From CAVSRC01 sp963743015 (GTDB lineage: Bacteria; Pseudomonadota; Alphaproteobacteria; Rhizobiales; Kaistiaceae): a stretch of 64,000 nt of DNA. The translations under genes were made by a program, and so were the position numbers. A model generated the notes under the pieces. That model ran no database searches. It was not told the origin of the DNA and saw nothing but the letters and a program-made list of their open reading frames with translations. Positions 17,679 through 29,011 of this stretch are shown piece after piece. The first letter of the stretch is position 1; each line of letters starts with the position of its first letter. Location: contig CAVUOD010000031.1 in assembly GCA_963743015.1 (NCBI GenBank), forward strand, positions 1 to 64,000, written 5' to 3'.

Positions 17679-20351
17679 TTAGGTGGCAATGATCCGCAGA
17701 TGCCTTGCGCCCAACGTCTGGAACGTCCGCGTGCGGCAGGTGAAGACCAGCACCTGCTGTTTCTCGCCAGCCCGGGTCAGGGCATCGAACATGCGTTCGA
17801 TGCGGTCATCGTCCGAAAAGACAAGCGCGTCGTCGAGGATGATGGGCACGACTTGGCCTTTCTCCGCCAGGAACGAGCCCATGGCCAAGCGAACGAGAAC
17901 GGCAATCTGCTCCTGTGTGCCGTCCGACAGTCGCTCGATCCTCTCCGGTACTGCCCGGCGCAGGCCGGTGATCAAAAATCCGTCGCCCACTTCGACTGCG
18001 GCATCGGGGAAGAGATCGTGGAGATAGGGCGTCAGATGCTTGAGGATCGGGGCATTGTATTGATTGCGTCCCCGCTGCAAGGCAGTCTCGACCGTCTGCT
18101 TCAACAGGTGCTGCGCCGCGACCCTCTTGGCGATCCGCGCCCCGTCGCGTTCTGCCAGTTCGAGCTGCTCTTGAAGCACGGCGCGTTCCTCGCTGATCCC
18201 CTCGCCACCGGCGGTGGAGATCTGCCCCTCCAGACGGGCAATCTTCTGATCGAGCCCGCCGATCTCGGTCGTCCGGTTGGCCGCCGCCGCTTCGAGCCGC
18301 TCGACCCTCAGCAGCCGCCGGTCGGTCTCTGAGCGATCAGGGGCCGAGACTTGTGCCGCCGCGAGATCGCCGCCCGCTGCCGCGAGGGCACGCGCGGCCT
18401 CGCTCACCGTACGCGCCAGTCGTTCGTGCTCGGCCGGGCGCCGATCGTCGGGTAGGCGCACAAGCGCGTCCGCAAGCTCGCGTTCCAGCGAAGCGTGCTC
18501 ACCCTGAAGTTGGCTGCGCTGAAGGGCAACCTCCTGCGACGCTTTGCGCGCCTCATCGAAGGCTGGCTGGAGGCGGCTGCGGTCGATCTCCAGCGCCTGG
18601 CGCTCGGCGGCGATGCGGGCGAGGTCGGCCTCGATCGTCTCGATCGGCGGCAACGCCATTTCGCCGCTCTTTGCCAGAGCGTCACGGACGACGCAGTCGG
18701 TCTCCGCGCCCTCGGTTCGCACTGCCTGGATGGCCGCGGCAAGCGTGCGCTCGTCTACGCGCAGCGCCTTCAGCCGCTCAACGATGCCGATCCGCCGGCG
18801 CTCGGCATCCGCCCGACGGTCGGCAACGCTCCGCGCTTCGCCAATGCTGCCAACGCCGCATGAGGCCAGCAGGTCGCCGAGCTGCTCGCGCAGCGCTTCG
18901 AGCCTCACCTGATCCTTGGCGCCATAGCCGGACGGTGGACGCAGCGTGACCGTTGCTAGGCCGTCGATGTCGATCCTCATGTCGCGCAGGATGGGTGTCT
19001 GCCCGCCGCTGGCGAGGTCGCCGCCGCTGACCGTAACCTTGTCGGCACCTTCGGGCGTCACATCCAGTTGGACGACGGTCGCGCCAGCGGCGAGGCGCAC
19101 CTCAACCTTGTCGATCTCGGTGTCGATCTTGTGCGCTTCGGCGAGCGCTTCGGCGGTCACCGGCAGCGCGGTGATCTCCGCATCGACGGCAATCAGCTCG
19201 TCCTGAAGGGCAAGCAGCGCGTCCCGACGCTCAACGGCGTCGTGGGCGCGTTCGGCGCGGCGGACGGCAAGCTCGACGGCGCGCAGCGCCTGTTCCTGCG
19301 GCTGTAGTGCCGCCGATCGGCGATTGACATCCTCAAGCCGTTGCCCGGCGGCGGCCTCGGCATTTTGGCATTCGCCAAGCCGTGCATCGTGCCGCTCAAG
19401 CCCTTCGGCAAGCGCGACTGCTCGGGTGCGCAAGGCGTCTATACGTTCGGTCTCGACGCGATAGCGTTCGAAGTCGCGCAGCGCGGCGTCATGAGCGGCT
19501 GCTGCCTGTTCTTGTCGCTGGGCGAAGTTTGCCAGCGCAGCGCCCGCTTCATCAGCGGCGGCAAGGTCCTTCCGTGCCGCACCGAGATCCTTGTCTGCCG
19601 CGGCAATCGCCACCGGGTCAGCCAGCCGCGCCCGGGCACTGCGCAGGTCGGTGAGTTCCGCGAACTGCAATTCGAGCGTCTTTTCCCGTCGGCTCAGCTC
19701 CCCGACCTTGTCACGCAGTTCGTCCGCCCGTGCGTTTGCGGTGTGGAGCGTGCCGCCGGCTGCGATGCGGCCGGTGGTGGTCAACTCCCGCGCCAGTTCC
19801 CTGCCGAGCCGATTGAGAATTGCGCGGGCGCGCTCCCCACCCACCAGTGTCCCAACTTCTCCCTCGATAAGCGAATTGAGCTGGTCCGCCGCGGCGGCGG
19901 TCGGCTGGGGCAAGTCAATTGCGGCGCGTTGACCGACCCACAGGATGCCGAAGGCAGCATCGTCGAGCGTGTGGCCGCTGCCGGGCTTTAGGCCGAGGAT
20001 CTCCCAGGCGGCTTCGTCGGCCTCGCTGTCGCGCGCGAAGTCCGTCCCGTTCTTCGTCAGCAAGGCCGCTTTGCTGCGCAGGAAGGTCTTGCGCAGCGTG
20101 TAGCTGTCGCCGTCGTGATCGAAGCCGAGCGTGACCGTCGGCGGCATGCGGCTGCTGTCGCGGTCGAGCGATTGGACCTCGCGGTCTGCGGCGCCGAAGC
20201 GCTTGAACAGGCAGTAGCGAACGGCCCGGAAGATCGTCGACTTCCCTGCCTCATTGGCTGCGGCCAGCAGATTGACCCCGTCGCTCAGGCCCTCCACCGA
20301 AGCGTTTTCGAAGCGTCCGATTCCTTCCAGCTCGATCCGTGTCAGCTTCAT
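17679..20351 (-). CDS. Rad50/SbcC/YhaN-like SMC ATPase
   Basis: 890 residues. The N-terminal ABC half has LLAAANEAGKSTIFRAVRYC (Walker A variant NEAGKST). A long Ala/Arg/Glu-rich coiled coil runs from ~200 to 780. The C-terminal half has the signature-like LSDGTQEQIAVLVRLA and the Walker B VVPIILDDALVFSDDDRIE. I see no zinc-hook CxxC at the centre, which favours the YhaN group over classical Rad50/SbcC. Its start overlaps the Mre11-like stop by 4 bp (ATGA), so the two form a complex-encoding operon. They probably act on DNA ends. The reading frame is intact. Confidence 0.88.
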   Translation of the reverse strand: MKLTRIELEGIGRFENASVEGLSDGVNLLAAANEAGKSTIFRAVRYCLFKRFGAADREVQSLDRDSSRMPPTVTLGFDHDGDSYTLRKTFLRSKAALLTKNGTDFARDSEADEAAWEILGLKPGSGHTLDDAAFGILWVGQRAAIDLPQPTAAAADQLNSLIEGEVGTLVGGERARAILNRLGRELARELTTTGRIAAGGTLHTANARADELRDKVGELSRREKTLELQFAELTDLRSARARLADPVAIAAADKDLGAARKDLAAADEAGAALANFAQRQEQAAAAHDAALRDFERYRVETERIDALRTRAVALAEGLERHDARLGECQNAEAAAGQRLEDVNRRSAALQPQEQALRAVELAVRRAERAHDAVERRDALLALQDELIAVDAEITALPVTAEALAEAHKIDTEIDKVEVRLAAGATVVQLDVTPEGADKVTVSGGDLASGGQTPILRDMRIDIDGLATVTLRPPSGYGAKDQVRLEALREQLGDLLASCGVGSIGEARSVADRRADAERRRIGIVERLKALRVDERTLAAAIQAVRTEGAETDCVVRDALAKSGEMALPPIETIEADLARIAAERQALEIDRSRLQPAFDEARKASQEVALQRSQLQGEHASLERELADALVRLPDDRRPAEHERLARTVSEAARALAAAGGDLAAAQVSAPDRSETDRRLLRVERLEAAAANRTTEIGGLDQKIARLEGQISTAGGEGISEERAVLQEQLELAERDGARIAKRVAAQHLLKQTVETALQRGRNQYNAPILKHLTPYLHDLFPDAAVEVGDGFLITGLRRAVPERIERLSDGTQEQIAVLVRLAMGSFLAEKGQVVPIILDDALVFSDDDRIERMFDALTRAGEKQQVLVFTCRTRTFQTLGARHLRIIAT

Positions 20352-21469
20352 GCCGCGTCCCCGGAAGTTGCCATCAGGTAAAGCTCACTCAAGGCGTCGC
20401 GGGCGACCCGTCGATTGTCCTCGGATGCCGTGCCATCCTCGGCCGCCGCCTTCAGGCGCTCGGCCGCGTTTCTCAGAACCCCGTCGAAGTCGATCTTCTC
20501 GAGGTCCTCCGATGTCGGCTGCATGCGCAGGTGCTCCAGATCCGCGTCGACATGGAACATCAGCGATTCCAATCGATGGATCATGGCAACGATCGTTGTC
20601 CGGCCGGACAGCGACGTCGCGCCGTCGAGCCCGAGGCGCAGGATCGTCCGGGTCTGGCCGTGCAGGGTGCGCAGACCGGCCTCAATGTCGGCCACCGCGT
20701 CGCCGTCGGCGATCGTCACGGTCCGGTCGACCCAGCGATAGGTGCCGACCTCGGCCTCTTTCACCAGCGGCGGCGTATTGGCGCCGCGCGTCTCGACGAC
20801 GAGCGCCGTCCCGACTTCCTGGCTGCCGGCGCGGTCCGGTTCCGGCGTGCCAGAATACCAGACCGTGTCAGCGATCTTCACGGTGCGGTGCCAGTCGCCG
20901 AGAGCGAGATAGCAGAGGCCGGCCCGCTTCGTGCGCGCGGGATCGATCTGATTGCCCGCTTCGCCCTGGCTTGAAAAGCCGGTGACCGAGCCGTGGGCCA
21001 AGCCGATGCGCGCGATGCCGGGCGGCGAGGGCGCATTGTCCATCCAGGCGGTGATGTCGTCGTACCGGGTCTTCTTGAGGAGTGGCGCGGGAAGCAGAAC
21101 GGCGTCGGAGCCGAGCGGCGTCGGCTCGAACGCCAGGCAGGGATGCACGTTCTCCGGCAATCCGCTTGCAAACGCGCGATCCCAGACGCCTTGCGGGCGG
21201 TGCGGATCGTGGTTGCCGGGAAGCAGGAACCATCGCACCTGCGGAAAAAGCCGCATGCGTTCCAGCGGCGCACGAAGCGTCTGGGGAAGCGGAGTTTCTG
21301 AATCATAGACGTCGCCGGCCACCAGAACGCACGACACGCCTTCGGCGCTTGCCAGGCGCCCGATCGTCTCGATGGCGTCGAGACGCGCCTGGCGCAACAT
21401 CGCCTCTTTGTCGCCGAAGCGCTTGAAGGCTTTCCCGATCTGCCAGTCTGCGGTGTGTATGAACTTCAT
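20348..21469 (-). CDS. Mre11/SbcD/YhaO-like metallophosphoesterase (DNA exonuclease)
   Basis: 373 residues. The calcineurin-like phosphoesterase motifs are in order: HTADWQIGKAF (D-x-H variant DWQ), AGDVYDSE, LPGNHDPHRP, LAHGS and LALGDWHRTVKI. The first motif has DWQ in place of the usual DLH, as in some YhaO-like proteins. The C-terminal part is unassigned and may contact the SMC partner encoded immediately downstream. The pair is divergent from the helicase-nuclease gene across 230 bp, which suggests a shared control region. Confidence 0.88.
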   Translation of the reverse strand: MKFIHTADWQIGKAFKRFGDKEAMLRQARLDAIETIGRLASAEGVSCVLVAGDVYDSETPLPQTLRAPLERMRLFPQVRWFLLPGNHDPHRPQGVWDRAFASGLPENVHPCLAFEPTPLGSDAVLLPAPLLKKTRYDDITAWMDNAPSPPGIARIGLAHGSVTGFSSQGEAGNQIDPARTKRAGLCYLALGDWHRTVKIADTVWYSGTPEPDRAGSQEVGTALVVETRGANTPPLVKEAEVGTYRWVDRTVTIADGDAVADIEAGLRTLHGQTRTILRLGLDGATSLSGRTTIVAMIHRLESLMFHVDADLEHLRMQPTSEDLEKIDFDGVLRNAAERLKAAAEDGTASEDNRRVARDALSELYLMATSGDAA

Positions 21470-21699
21470 GCGACGGCCCTGCCGGCCACTATAAGGTGGG
21501 TCCCCGCCGGTGCAACTGCTGCTTGAATCGATCTAATGAAGTCAACGTTGACGAAATCCCGAAATTCAACTCGCGGACCTCTGGGCGATCTGGATTGGAT
21601 GATTGATCTGATTGGCCGATTTTGAACTCGAGACTGGCCGCAGTGGGGGATTGTGAGTATCGTCGCTTTGCAACCAGAATTATTGGGTGCGAGGGGCGC

Positions 21700-24600
21700 A
21701 TGGAACAAGCGCGGGACAGTGGCTCCCCCTACGCGTCTGACGGCGAGCCGCCGATGCTAATCGCGATAGAGGCGGATCTCGCGTCAGCGATCAACTACGC
21801 CTGCTGGCAGAACAGTGTGCCCATCCTACGCTCGCTGAAGATCGTAAATAACATTGATGCCCAGATCGAGGGCCTTCGCCTCGAGTTGGCAACAGTCCCT
21901 GCTTTCGCGCGACATAAGGCCTGGACGATCGACCGCATTGCGCCAGGCGAGGTATTCGCGCTCTCGGATCATCACGTCCAGCTCGATCCCGATTTCCTCG
22001 CCGGCTTGAACGAGGCCGAGCGTGGCGTGGTCACCCTCCGACTGCTAGATGGTAGCGACGCAACGCTGGCGGAGGCCAGCCATGACATCCGCCTGCTGGC
22101 GCGCGACGAGTGGGGCGGCTTCTCGTCCATGGCCGCCATCACCGCGGCCTTCGTCATGCCGAACGATCCGGCCATCGCGGCTATCATGAAGCAAGCGGGC
22201 GAAGTTCTCGCGACGCATGGCCTCTCTTCGGCGCTCGATGGCTACCAGACGGGCGATCCGCGCCGTGCCTACATGCTCAGCGCCGCGATATGGTCGGCCG
22301 TGGCGGGGCATCGCCTGACCTATGCCGAGCCGCCCCGCAGCTTCGAGAAGACAGGGCAGAAAGTCCGACTGCCGAGTACCATCCTGCGCGACGGGCTTGC
22401 AACGTGCTTTGATTCCAGCCTGATGTTCGCCTCGGCGCTGGAGGCGGTCGGGCTGAACCCCTTCGTTGTCCTGCTTGACGGGCACAGCTTTACCGGCGTC
22501 TGGCTGATCAGGAAGTCCTTCCCCAACCTTCTGGAGACCGACGCTTCCGAGGTCCGCAAGGCGTTGGCCGCTCGCGAAGCCATCACCTTCGAAACGACTG
22601 CGATCACGCATTCGCCGCCGGCGACCTTTGAAACAGCCGTCACGCTGGCCCGCAAGGCGACCACCGAACAGGAAGAAGACCGCTTCGTCGCGGCCATCGA
22701 CATTGCCCGGGCACGGTCCTCGCAGATTCTTCCGCTTGCCTCGCATCGCCGCGAGGCAGCGGCGGCTGCCGCCCCGGAGAACACCGGGGCGGCGCCCCTG
22801 CCTCTGCCCCCGATGCCTGATTTCGATGCCGTCGCGGCCGAACAGGCAGAGGAGAAGCCAACGACGCCCGAGGGGCGTATCGAGCGCTGGCAACGCAGCT
22901 GCTCGATCTATCGCTGCGTAACCGTCTGCTCAATTTCCGGCCGACCAAACAGACGATCCCGTTCCTTTGCCCCGACGTGCCCTTTCTCGAAGATCGCCTA
23001 GCGGACGGGGCGCGCATCCGGGTCGTCTCGCTACCGGAACAGAACCCGCAGGGCGAGCGCGACAAGGTCATCCATCTGCAGACGACGGGGACCGACCTCG
23101 ACACGGCCTTTGCGGTGGAAGCCCTGCAACGCGACGAATTACCTTCCCAGCTCGAATCGAAGGAACTCGACGCGCGGCTGACCGAGCTGTATCGGCGCGC
23201 CCGCAACGATCTCAACGAGGGCGGCTCGAACACGCTGTTCCTCGCGGTCGGCTTCCTGCGCTGGAAGAAGTCACCCGACGACGAGCGCACCTATCGTGCA
23301 CCGTTGCTGCTCGTGCCGGTCAAGTTGGAGCGACGCAGCGCCACCTCGCGGTTCCATCTGCTGCATCACGAGGACGAGGTCCGCTTCAACGCGACCCTCG
23401 TGCAGATGCTGAAGAAGGATTTCGCCCTCGACCTCTCCCAGTTCGAGGGCGAGCTGCCTCAGGACGAAAGCGGTATCGATGTGCCACAGGTCCTCGAGAC
23501 GGCGCGCCGCGCGGTCCGCGAGGTGGCGGGTTTCGAGGTCGTCAACGAGGTGGCGCTCTCTACTTTTTCCTTCTCCAAGTACCTAATGTGGAAGGATCTC
23601 GTCGATCGCACCGACGCTTTGCGTAACAACCGCGTTGTTCGCCACCTAATCGACAATCCGGACCGGGCCTTCGAGCCGGCGATTGCGACGGCGTTCCCTG
23701 ACGAGCGCCAGATCGATTCGACCTACCACCCCAAGGAGATCATCAATCCGCTGCCGGCGGATTCGTCGCAGCTTGCCGCCATGCTGGCGGCCGGCGAAGG
23801 ACACGACTTCATCCTGGTCGGCCCGCCCGGCACCGGCAAGAGCCAGACGATCACCAACATGATCGCGCAATGCCTGGCAACGGGCAAAAGCGTGCTCTTC
23901 GTCGCGGAAAAGGCCGCTGCCTTGAACGTCGTCTATCGCCGCCTGCGCGAGAACGGCCTCGGCGACTTCTGCCTCGAACTGCATTCCAACAAGGCTGAAC
24001 GCAAGGCGTTCCTCGCGCAGCTCAAGACGTCCTGGGAGGCGGGCGTGCCCCCTGAGGCGAACGGCTGGATCGACATCAACGAGAAACTCCGGCTCAGACA
24101 GGAAGAGCTGAACGGCTATGTCGAAGCCCTGCATCGTCGCAGCGCATCAGGGTGGACCGTGTTTCAGGCGCTCGGCGTCTCCGTCCACGGCAGGGACCGT
24201 TTCGCTCCGGAACTTGCCTGGGACGATTCGGTCGAACACGACGAAGCGGCATTGCAGACGCTACGACAGCTCGTCAGCGACCTCGCCCTCACACGCAGGG
24301 CCGTTCGACATGTTCCGGCGCTCGAGCTTGTCGTCGCGCCGGACTGGTCGGTCCGCTGGCAGCAGAGCCTGATCGCCGCCTGCAAGAACCTGCGAGACAC
24401 CGCACAGCAACTGAAGCCCCATATCAGCGGCTTCTGCGCGGAGGCCGGCATCCGGCAGGCGGAGAACCTGTCCTTCTCGGATATTCGCGACCTGGTCTCG
24501 ATGGCCAGCCTTCTGACCGAGATCACGGGGCGTTCGCCTGGATGTCGTGTTCGAGCGACAGTTCGAGCAGCTCAAATCCGCTGTCGGCACGCTCGTGGAT

Positions 24601-27600
24601 GCGGTTCACGTTTTCGGTGACGCCGCCGAGAAGCTGTCCGGCACCTACGAGGACGACACGCTTACGGCGTATTCCGGTCGATGATCTCGAAAGACGGTGG
24701 CGAGAGGCGTGTGCCGCGGCCTGGCCCAAATCGTTCTTTGCCCGACGCAAGATCAAGAAGCTGCTGACCGGGTATTCCAGTAACGGCGACGCCGACCCAG
24801 AACAGGACCTGCCTCAACTGCGGGTCATGCAGCGCACCCTCGCGGGCATCGAGGAGAGCCCGCTGCGGACCGCGGCGCCGAGTTGGCAAGGCATCCGAAC
24901 CGATCCCGACAAGCTACGCGATCATTTCAAGCTGGCGGAGGAGATGCGAACGGCGCTGGTCCGGATGAGCAGGATATCCGGCGATATCAACACGGTTATC
25001 GACGCCCTTGGCCAGACGATCGCGTCTGGCGGTTCCGACGACGCAATCGTGACGCGCTCAGACAACCTGCGTACTTCGGTGACGCACTTCGTGCAGGCCG
25101 CGCGAGCTTATGCCGAGCTCGGCGGGCGTCTGCCGGCGGACGTGCCGCAGGCCGACTTTCTGGCCGCAGTCATCCAGGCGATGGATGAGATCACCGCCAA
25201 TCAGACCGCACTGCAAACGTGGAGCGATTGGTGTGGTCTGCGCGAGAAGGCGCGGGCGCACAATCTCGCTCCCTTCGTTGAGGCAATCGAAGCCGAACAC
25301 CTGTCGCCCGATGATCTCGAGAGCGCTTTCGAACTCGCTTATGCGCGCTGGTGGTTGCCAAAGGCCATCGATCGCGACGACCTTCTGCGCCAGTTCAAGA
25401 GCTTCCGCCACGAAGACGCGCTGCGCCAGTTCAGGGAACTGGACGATCGGGCGCGTTCGATCGCGGCAAGTCAGGTACGCCGAGCGCTCGTCCATGGCCT
25501 GCCGGCGCCCGCAGGACGTGCCGCGCCGGTCCGAGCTTGGCCTCCTGCGCCATCAGATGCAGCTGCAGCGCCCGAGCAAGTCCATTCGCGAGATGGTCGC
25601 GGCCATGCCAGAGACATTTGCCAAGCTGGCGCCGTGCCTGCTCATGTCGCCGCTCTCCATCGCGCAATATCTGCCCGCTAACCAGGCTCTGTTCGACCTC
25701 GTGATCTTCGACGAGGCTTCGCAGATCACGACCTGGGACGCCATCGGCAGCATCGCGCGCGGTCGCCAGACGATCATCGTCGGCGATCCCAAGCAGCTCC
25801 CGCCGACGAATTTCTTCGGCCGCTCGGACGACGGCGACGAGACCGATAATGACGAAGCCTATTATGAACGCGACCTGGAGAGCATTCTCGACGAGGCGGG
25901 CGCGTCAGGTCTGCCGGGCCGGCAGCTCAACTGGCACTACCGAAGCCGGCACGAATCGCTGATCGCTTTCTCCAATTGGCACTACTACGAGAACCGGCTC
26001 ATCACCTTTCCCTCTCCTGTCACGTCGGATCGCGCCGTCCATCTCGAATACCTGCCTTCGGGCGTTTACGATCGCGGCAAGAGCCGCACCAACAGGGCCG
26101 AAGCCGAGGCCATCGTGAACGACGCGGGGCTGCGCATGATGAGGTGGCTCGACCTGCCCGAGAACGAGCGGCCCACCCTCGGTGTCATCACCTTCAATTC
26201 GCAACAGCAGACGCTGATCGACGACCTCTTCGACAAGGCGCGGCGCGACAACCCGAATCTCGAGTGGTTCTTCTCTGACGACCGGATCGAACCCGTGATC
26301 GTGCGCAATCTGGAGAATGTCCAGGGCGACGAACGCGACGTGATGATGTTCTCGATCACCTATGGTCATGACCATGCCGGCAAGCTCACCATGGCCTTCG
26401 GAGCGATCAACCAGAATGGCGGCGAACGGCGCCTGAACGTCGCAGTGACGCGCGCCCGCGAGGAGCTTGCCGTCTACGCTTCGATCACCGCAGACAAGAT
26501 CGATACGGGGCGCGCACGCGGTCAGGGCGTTCAGGACCTGAAAGCGTTCCTCGACTATGCCGAACGCGGCACCATCGCCTTGCCGGCTCAGCACGCGGAA
26601 ACAGGAGGCACCTTTGAGTCGCCTTTCGAGCAGGCTGTTGGCGAGGCATTGACTAATGCCGGTTGGCAGGTGCGTCCGCAGGTCGGCGTTTCGGGCTATC
26701 GGATTGATCTCGGCATCGTCCATCCCGACAAGCCCGGCGCCTATCTGGCCGGCATCGAGTGTGACGGAGCGACCTACCATCGCGCCGCCACGGCGAGGGA
26801 TCGCGACAAGGTGCGTGAGCAGGTGCTGCGCAATCTGGGCTGGAGCATCCTGCGCATCTGGTCGCCGGATTGGTGGTACAGCCCCGATGAGGTGCGCGAC
26901 CGGATTGTGGCGTGAGCTGTCCAGCCTGCTCGAGGCAAGCCGGCAGGAAGATGTCCACGCACGAGCCGAAGCCGAAGCCCGCGCCGCCGCAAAGCGCCAG
27001 GCCCTAGCGCAAGCGAGAGCCCCCGATGTCGAAGCGGCGGAAGCCGCCTTCGATGACGAGGCCGACACCTCAGAGCCAGGCCAGTCGAGCGCCGCGCAGA
27101 CGGAACGTCACCGAAAAAGGACCGACACTAATGGCGAGAGCATGATGCGTTTCAGCGCGTCGCGTCGGGCCCGGCGCAACGCATCGGCAGCAGCCCGGCA
27201 GATGCCCCGCTATTTCGCATCGCCGATCTCTCGGGATTCCATGCCGATGCCGATCAGTTCTATCGAATTTCGCTATCGCCAGACGATCCGCGACATGATC
27301 GCCGCGGTGATGGCAGCGGAAGCGCCGATACGCGAAGACATATTGGCGAAGCGCATCGCGCGTGCGCACGGCTGGCTGCGCACGGGTTCGCGCATCCGCG
27401 ACCAGATCGCGCTTCATCTGCGCGACCTGGATCGGACGGACGAGCAGACCGGGCGATTCCTTTGGCCGAAGGGTTCGGTCTAAGAACTCAATCGCTTATC
27501 GACAGCCTGCCAGCGACGACGACAGACGACCGTCTCCGAGATCGCCATCGCCGAACTTGTCGGTTGCGTTGCGGCCAATCCGGATCTTCTCGATGAAAGC

Positions 27601-27708
27601 GATCCCGCGCTCTCCTTTGCGCGGCTGATCGGCCTCGACCGGCTGACTTCAAGCACCCGGGAACGTCTCGAAGAAGCACTGATGCGGGCCCGAGGGACCT
27701 TGGCCACT
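21700..27708 (+). pseudogene. DUF4011/DUF3320 SF1 helicase-nuclease, multiply frameshifted
   Basis: Joined across frames this is a single protein of ~2000 residues. In order: an N-terminal domain; a transglutaminase-like module (GLATCFDSSLMFASALEA, Cys, then LLDGHSFTGVWL, His); the DUF4011 motif RNRLLNF near 22,920; Walker A GPPGTGKSQTITN at ~23,820; helicase motif II VIFDEASQ near 25,700; GDPKQLPP; NVAVTRAREEL; a C-terminal endonuclease-like domain (FESPFEQAVGEAL, GYRIDLGIVHP, GIECDGATYH); then DUF3320. Frame breaks occur near 22,897, 24,528, 24,667, 25,509, 26,909, ~27,150, 27,265 and around 27,483. Most are +1 insertions at G/C runs, and removing one base restores conserved motifs. It is either a recent pseudogene or an intact gene with sequence errors. 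The exact 3' end is uncertain. Such proteins are common in accessory islands. Confidence 0.85.
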
Positions 27709-28220
<512 letters not shown>

Positions 28221-28619
28221 ATGTCGCATTCCGACATCAAGGCGAACCGACCGCTTTCGCCGCACCTGCAGATCTATCGCTGGCCGATCACCATGACGAT
28301 GTCGATCGCCCACCGGGTGACCGGCGTCGGGCTCTATTTCGGCACCATCCTCCTGGTCTGGTGGCTGGCGGCTGCGGCGGCGGGCCCGCGTGCCTTCGAC
28401 TTCGCCAATGCCGTGCTCGGCTCGTGGATCGGACTGATCGTGCTGTTCGGCTATACCTGGGCGCTGATCCACCACATGCTCGGCGGCATCCGCCACTTCA
28501 TCTGGGATTTCGGCATCGGCCTCGACAAGCCGGCGCGCGACACCATCGCCTGGGCGACGATCGTCGCCTCGCTCGGGCTGACGGTGATCGTGTGGGCCGT
28601 CGGGCTGGTGCTGAGATGA
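28221..28619 (+). CDS. sdhC: Succinate dehydrogenase cytochrome b556 subunit
   Basis: 132 residues from ATG 28221. RPLSPHLQIYRWPITMTMSI and AHRVTGVGLYFG are the SdhC signature. Three membrane helices follow, with the haem-ligand histidine region LIHHMLGGIRHFIWD. It anchors the SdhAB catalytic dimer in the inner membrane and helps form the quinone site. The stop overlaps the sdhD start. Confidence 0.95.
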   Translation: MSHSDIKANRPLSPHLQIYRWPITMTMSIAHRVTGVGLYFGTILLVWWLAAAAAGPRAFDFANAVLGSWIGLIVLFGYTWALIHHMLGGIRHFIWDFGIGLDKPARDTIAWATIVASLGLTVIVWAVGLVLR

Positions 28620-29011
28620 GCATGCAGACGCCGCTTCGCCGGGTGTTTCACCTGGGCGCCGCCCACGAGGGCACCGAGCATTTCTGGCGCCAGCGCCTGA
28701 CCGGCGCCGCTGCCGCCATCCTGGTCATTTTCTTCATCGGCATCCTGGTCGCCACGGTCGGCCAGCCGCATGGCCATGTGATCGCCGTGCTGCACACGCC
28801 GCTGGTCGGCGCGGCGATGGCGCTGCTCATTGTCGTGTCCGCCGTGCACATGAAGATCGGCCTGCAGGTCGTCATCGAGGACTATATTCAGGGCAATGCA
28901 TTGAAGGTGCTGTGCCTCATCGCCAACATCTTCTTCTCATATGCCGTCGCCGCGGTCGGACTGACCGCCATCATCGTGCTGGTTCTTGGAGGTCCGCCGC
29001 CCCATGGCTGA
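28616..29011 (+). CDS. sdhD: Succinate dehydrogenase membrane anchor subunit
   Basis: 131 residues from ATG 28616, overlapping sdhC by 4 bp. FHLGAAHEGTEHFWRQRLTG is typical of alphaproteobacterial SdhD. Three hydrophobic helices follow, with HMKIGLQVVIEDYIQG between the second and third. It contributes to haem and quinone binding with SdhC. Its end overlaps the sdhA start by 8 bp. Confidence 0.95.
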   Translation: MSMQTPLRRVFHLGAAHEGTEHFWRQRLTGAAAAILVIFFIGILVATVGQPHGHVIAVLHTPLVGAAMALLIVVSAVHMKIGLQVVIEDYIQGNALKVLCLIANIFFSYAVAAVGLTAIIVLVLGGPPPHG

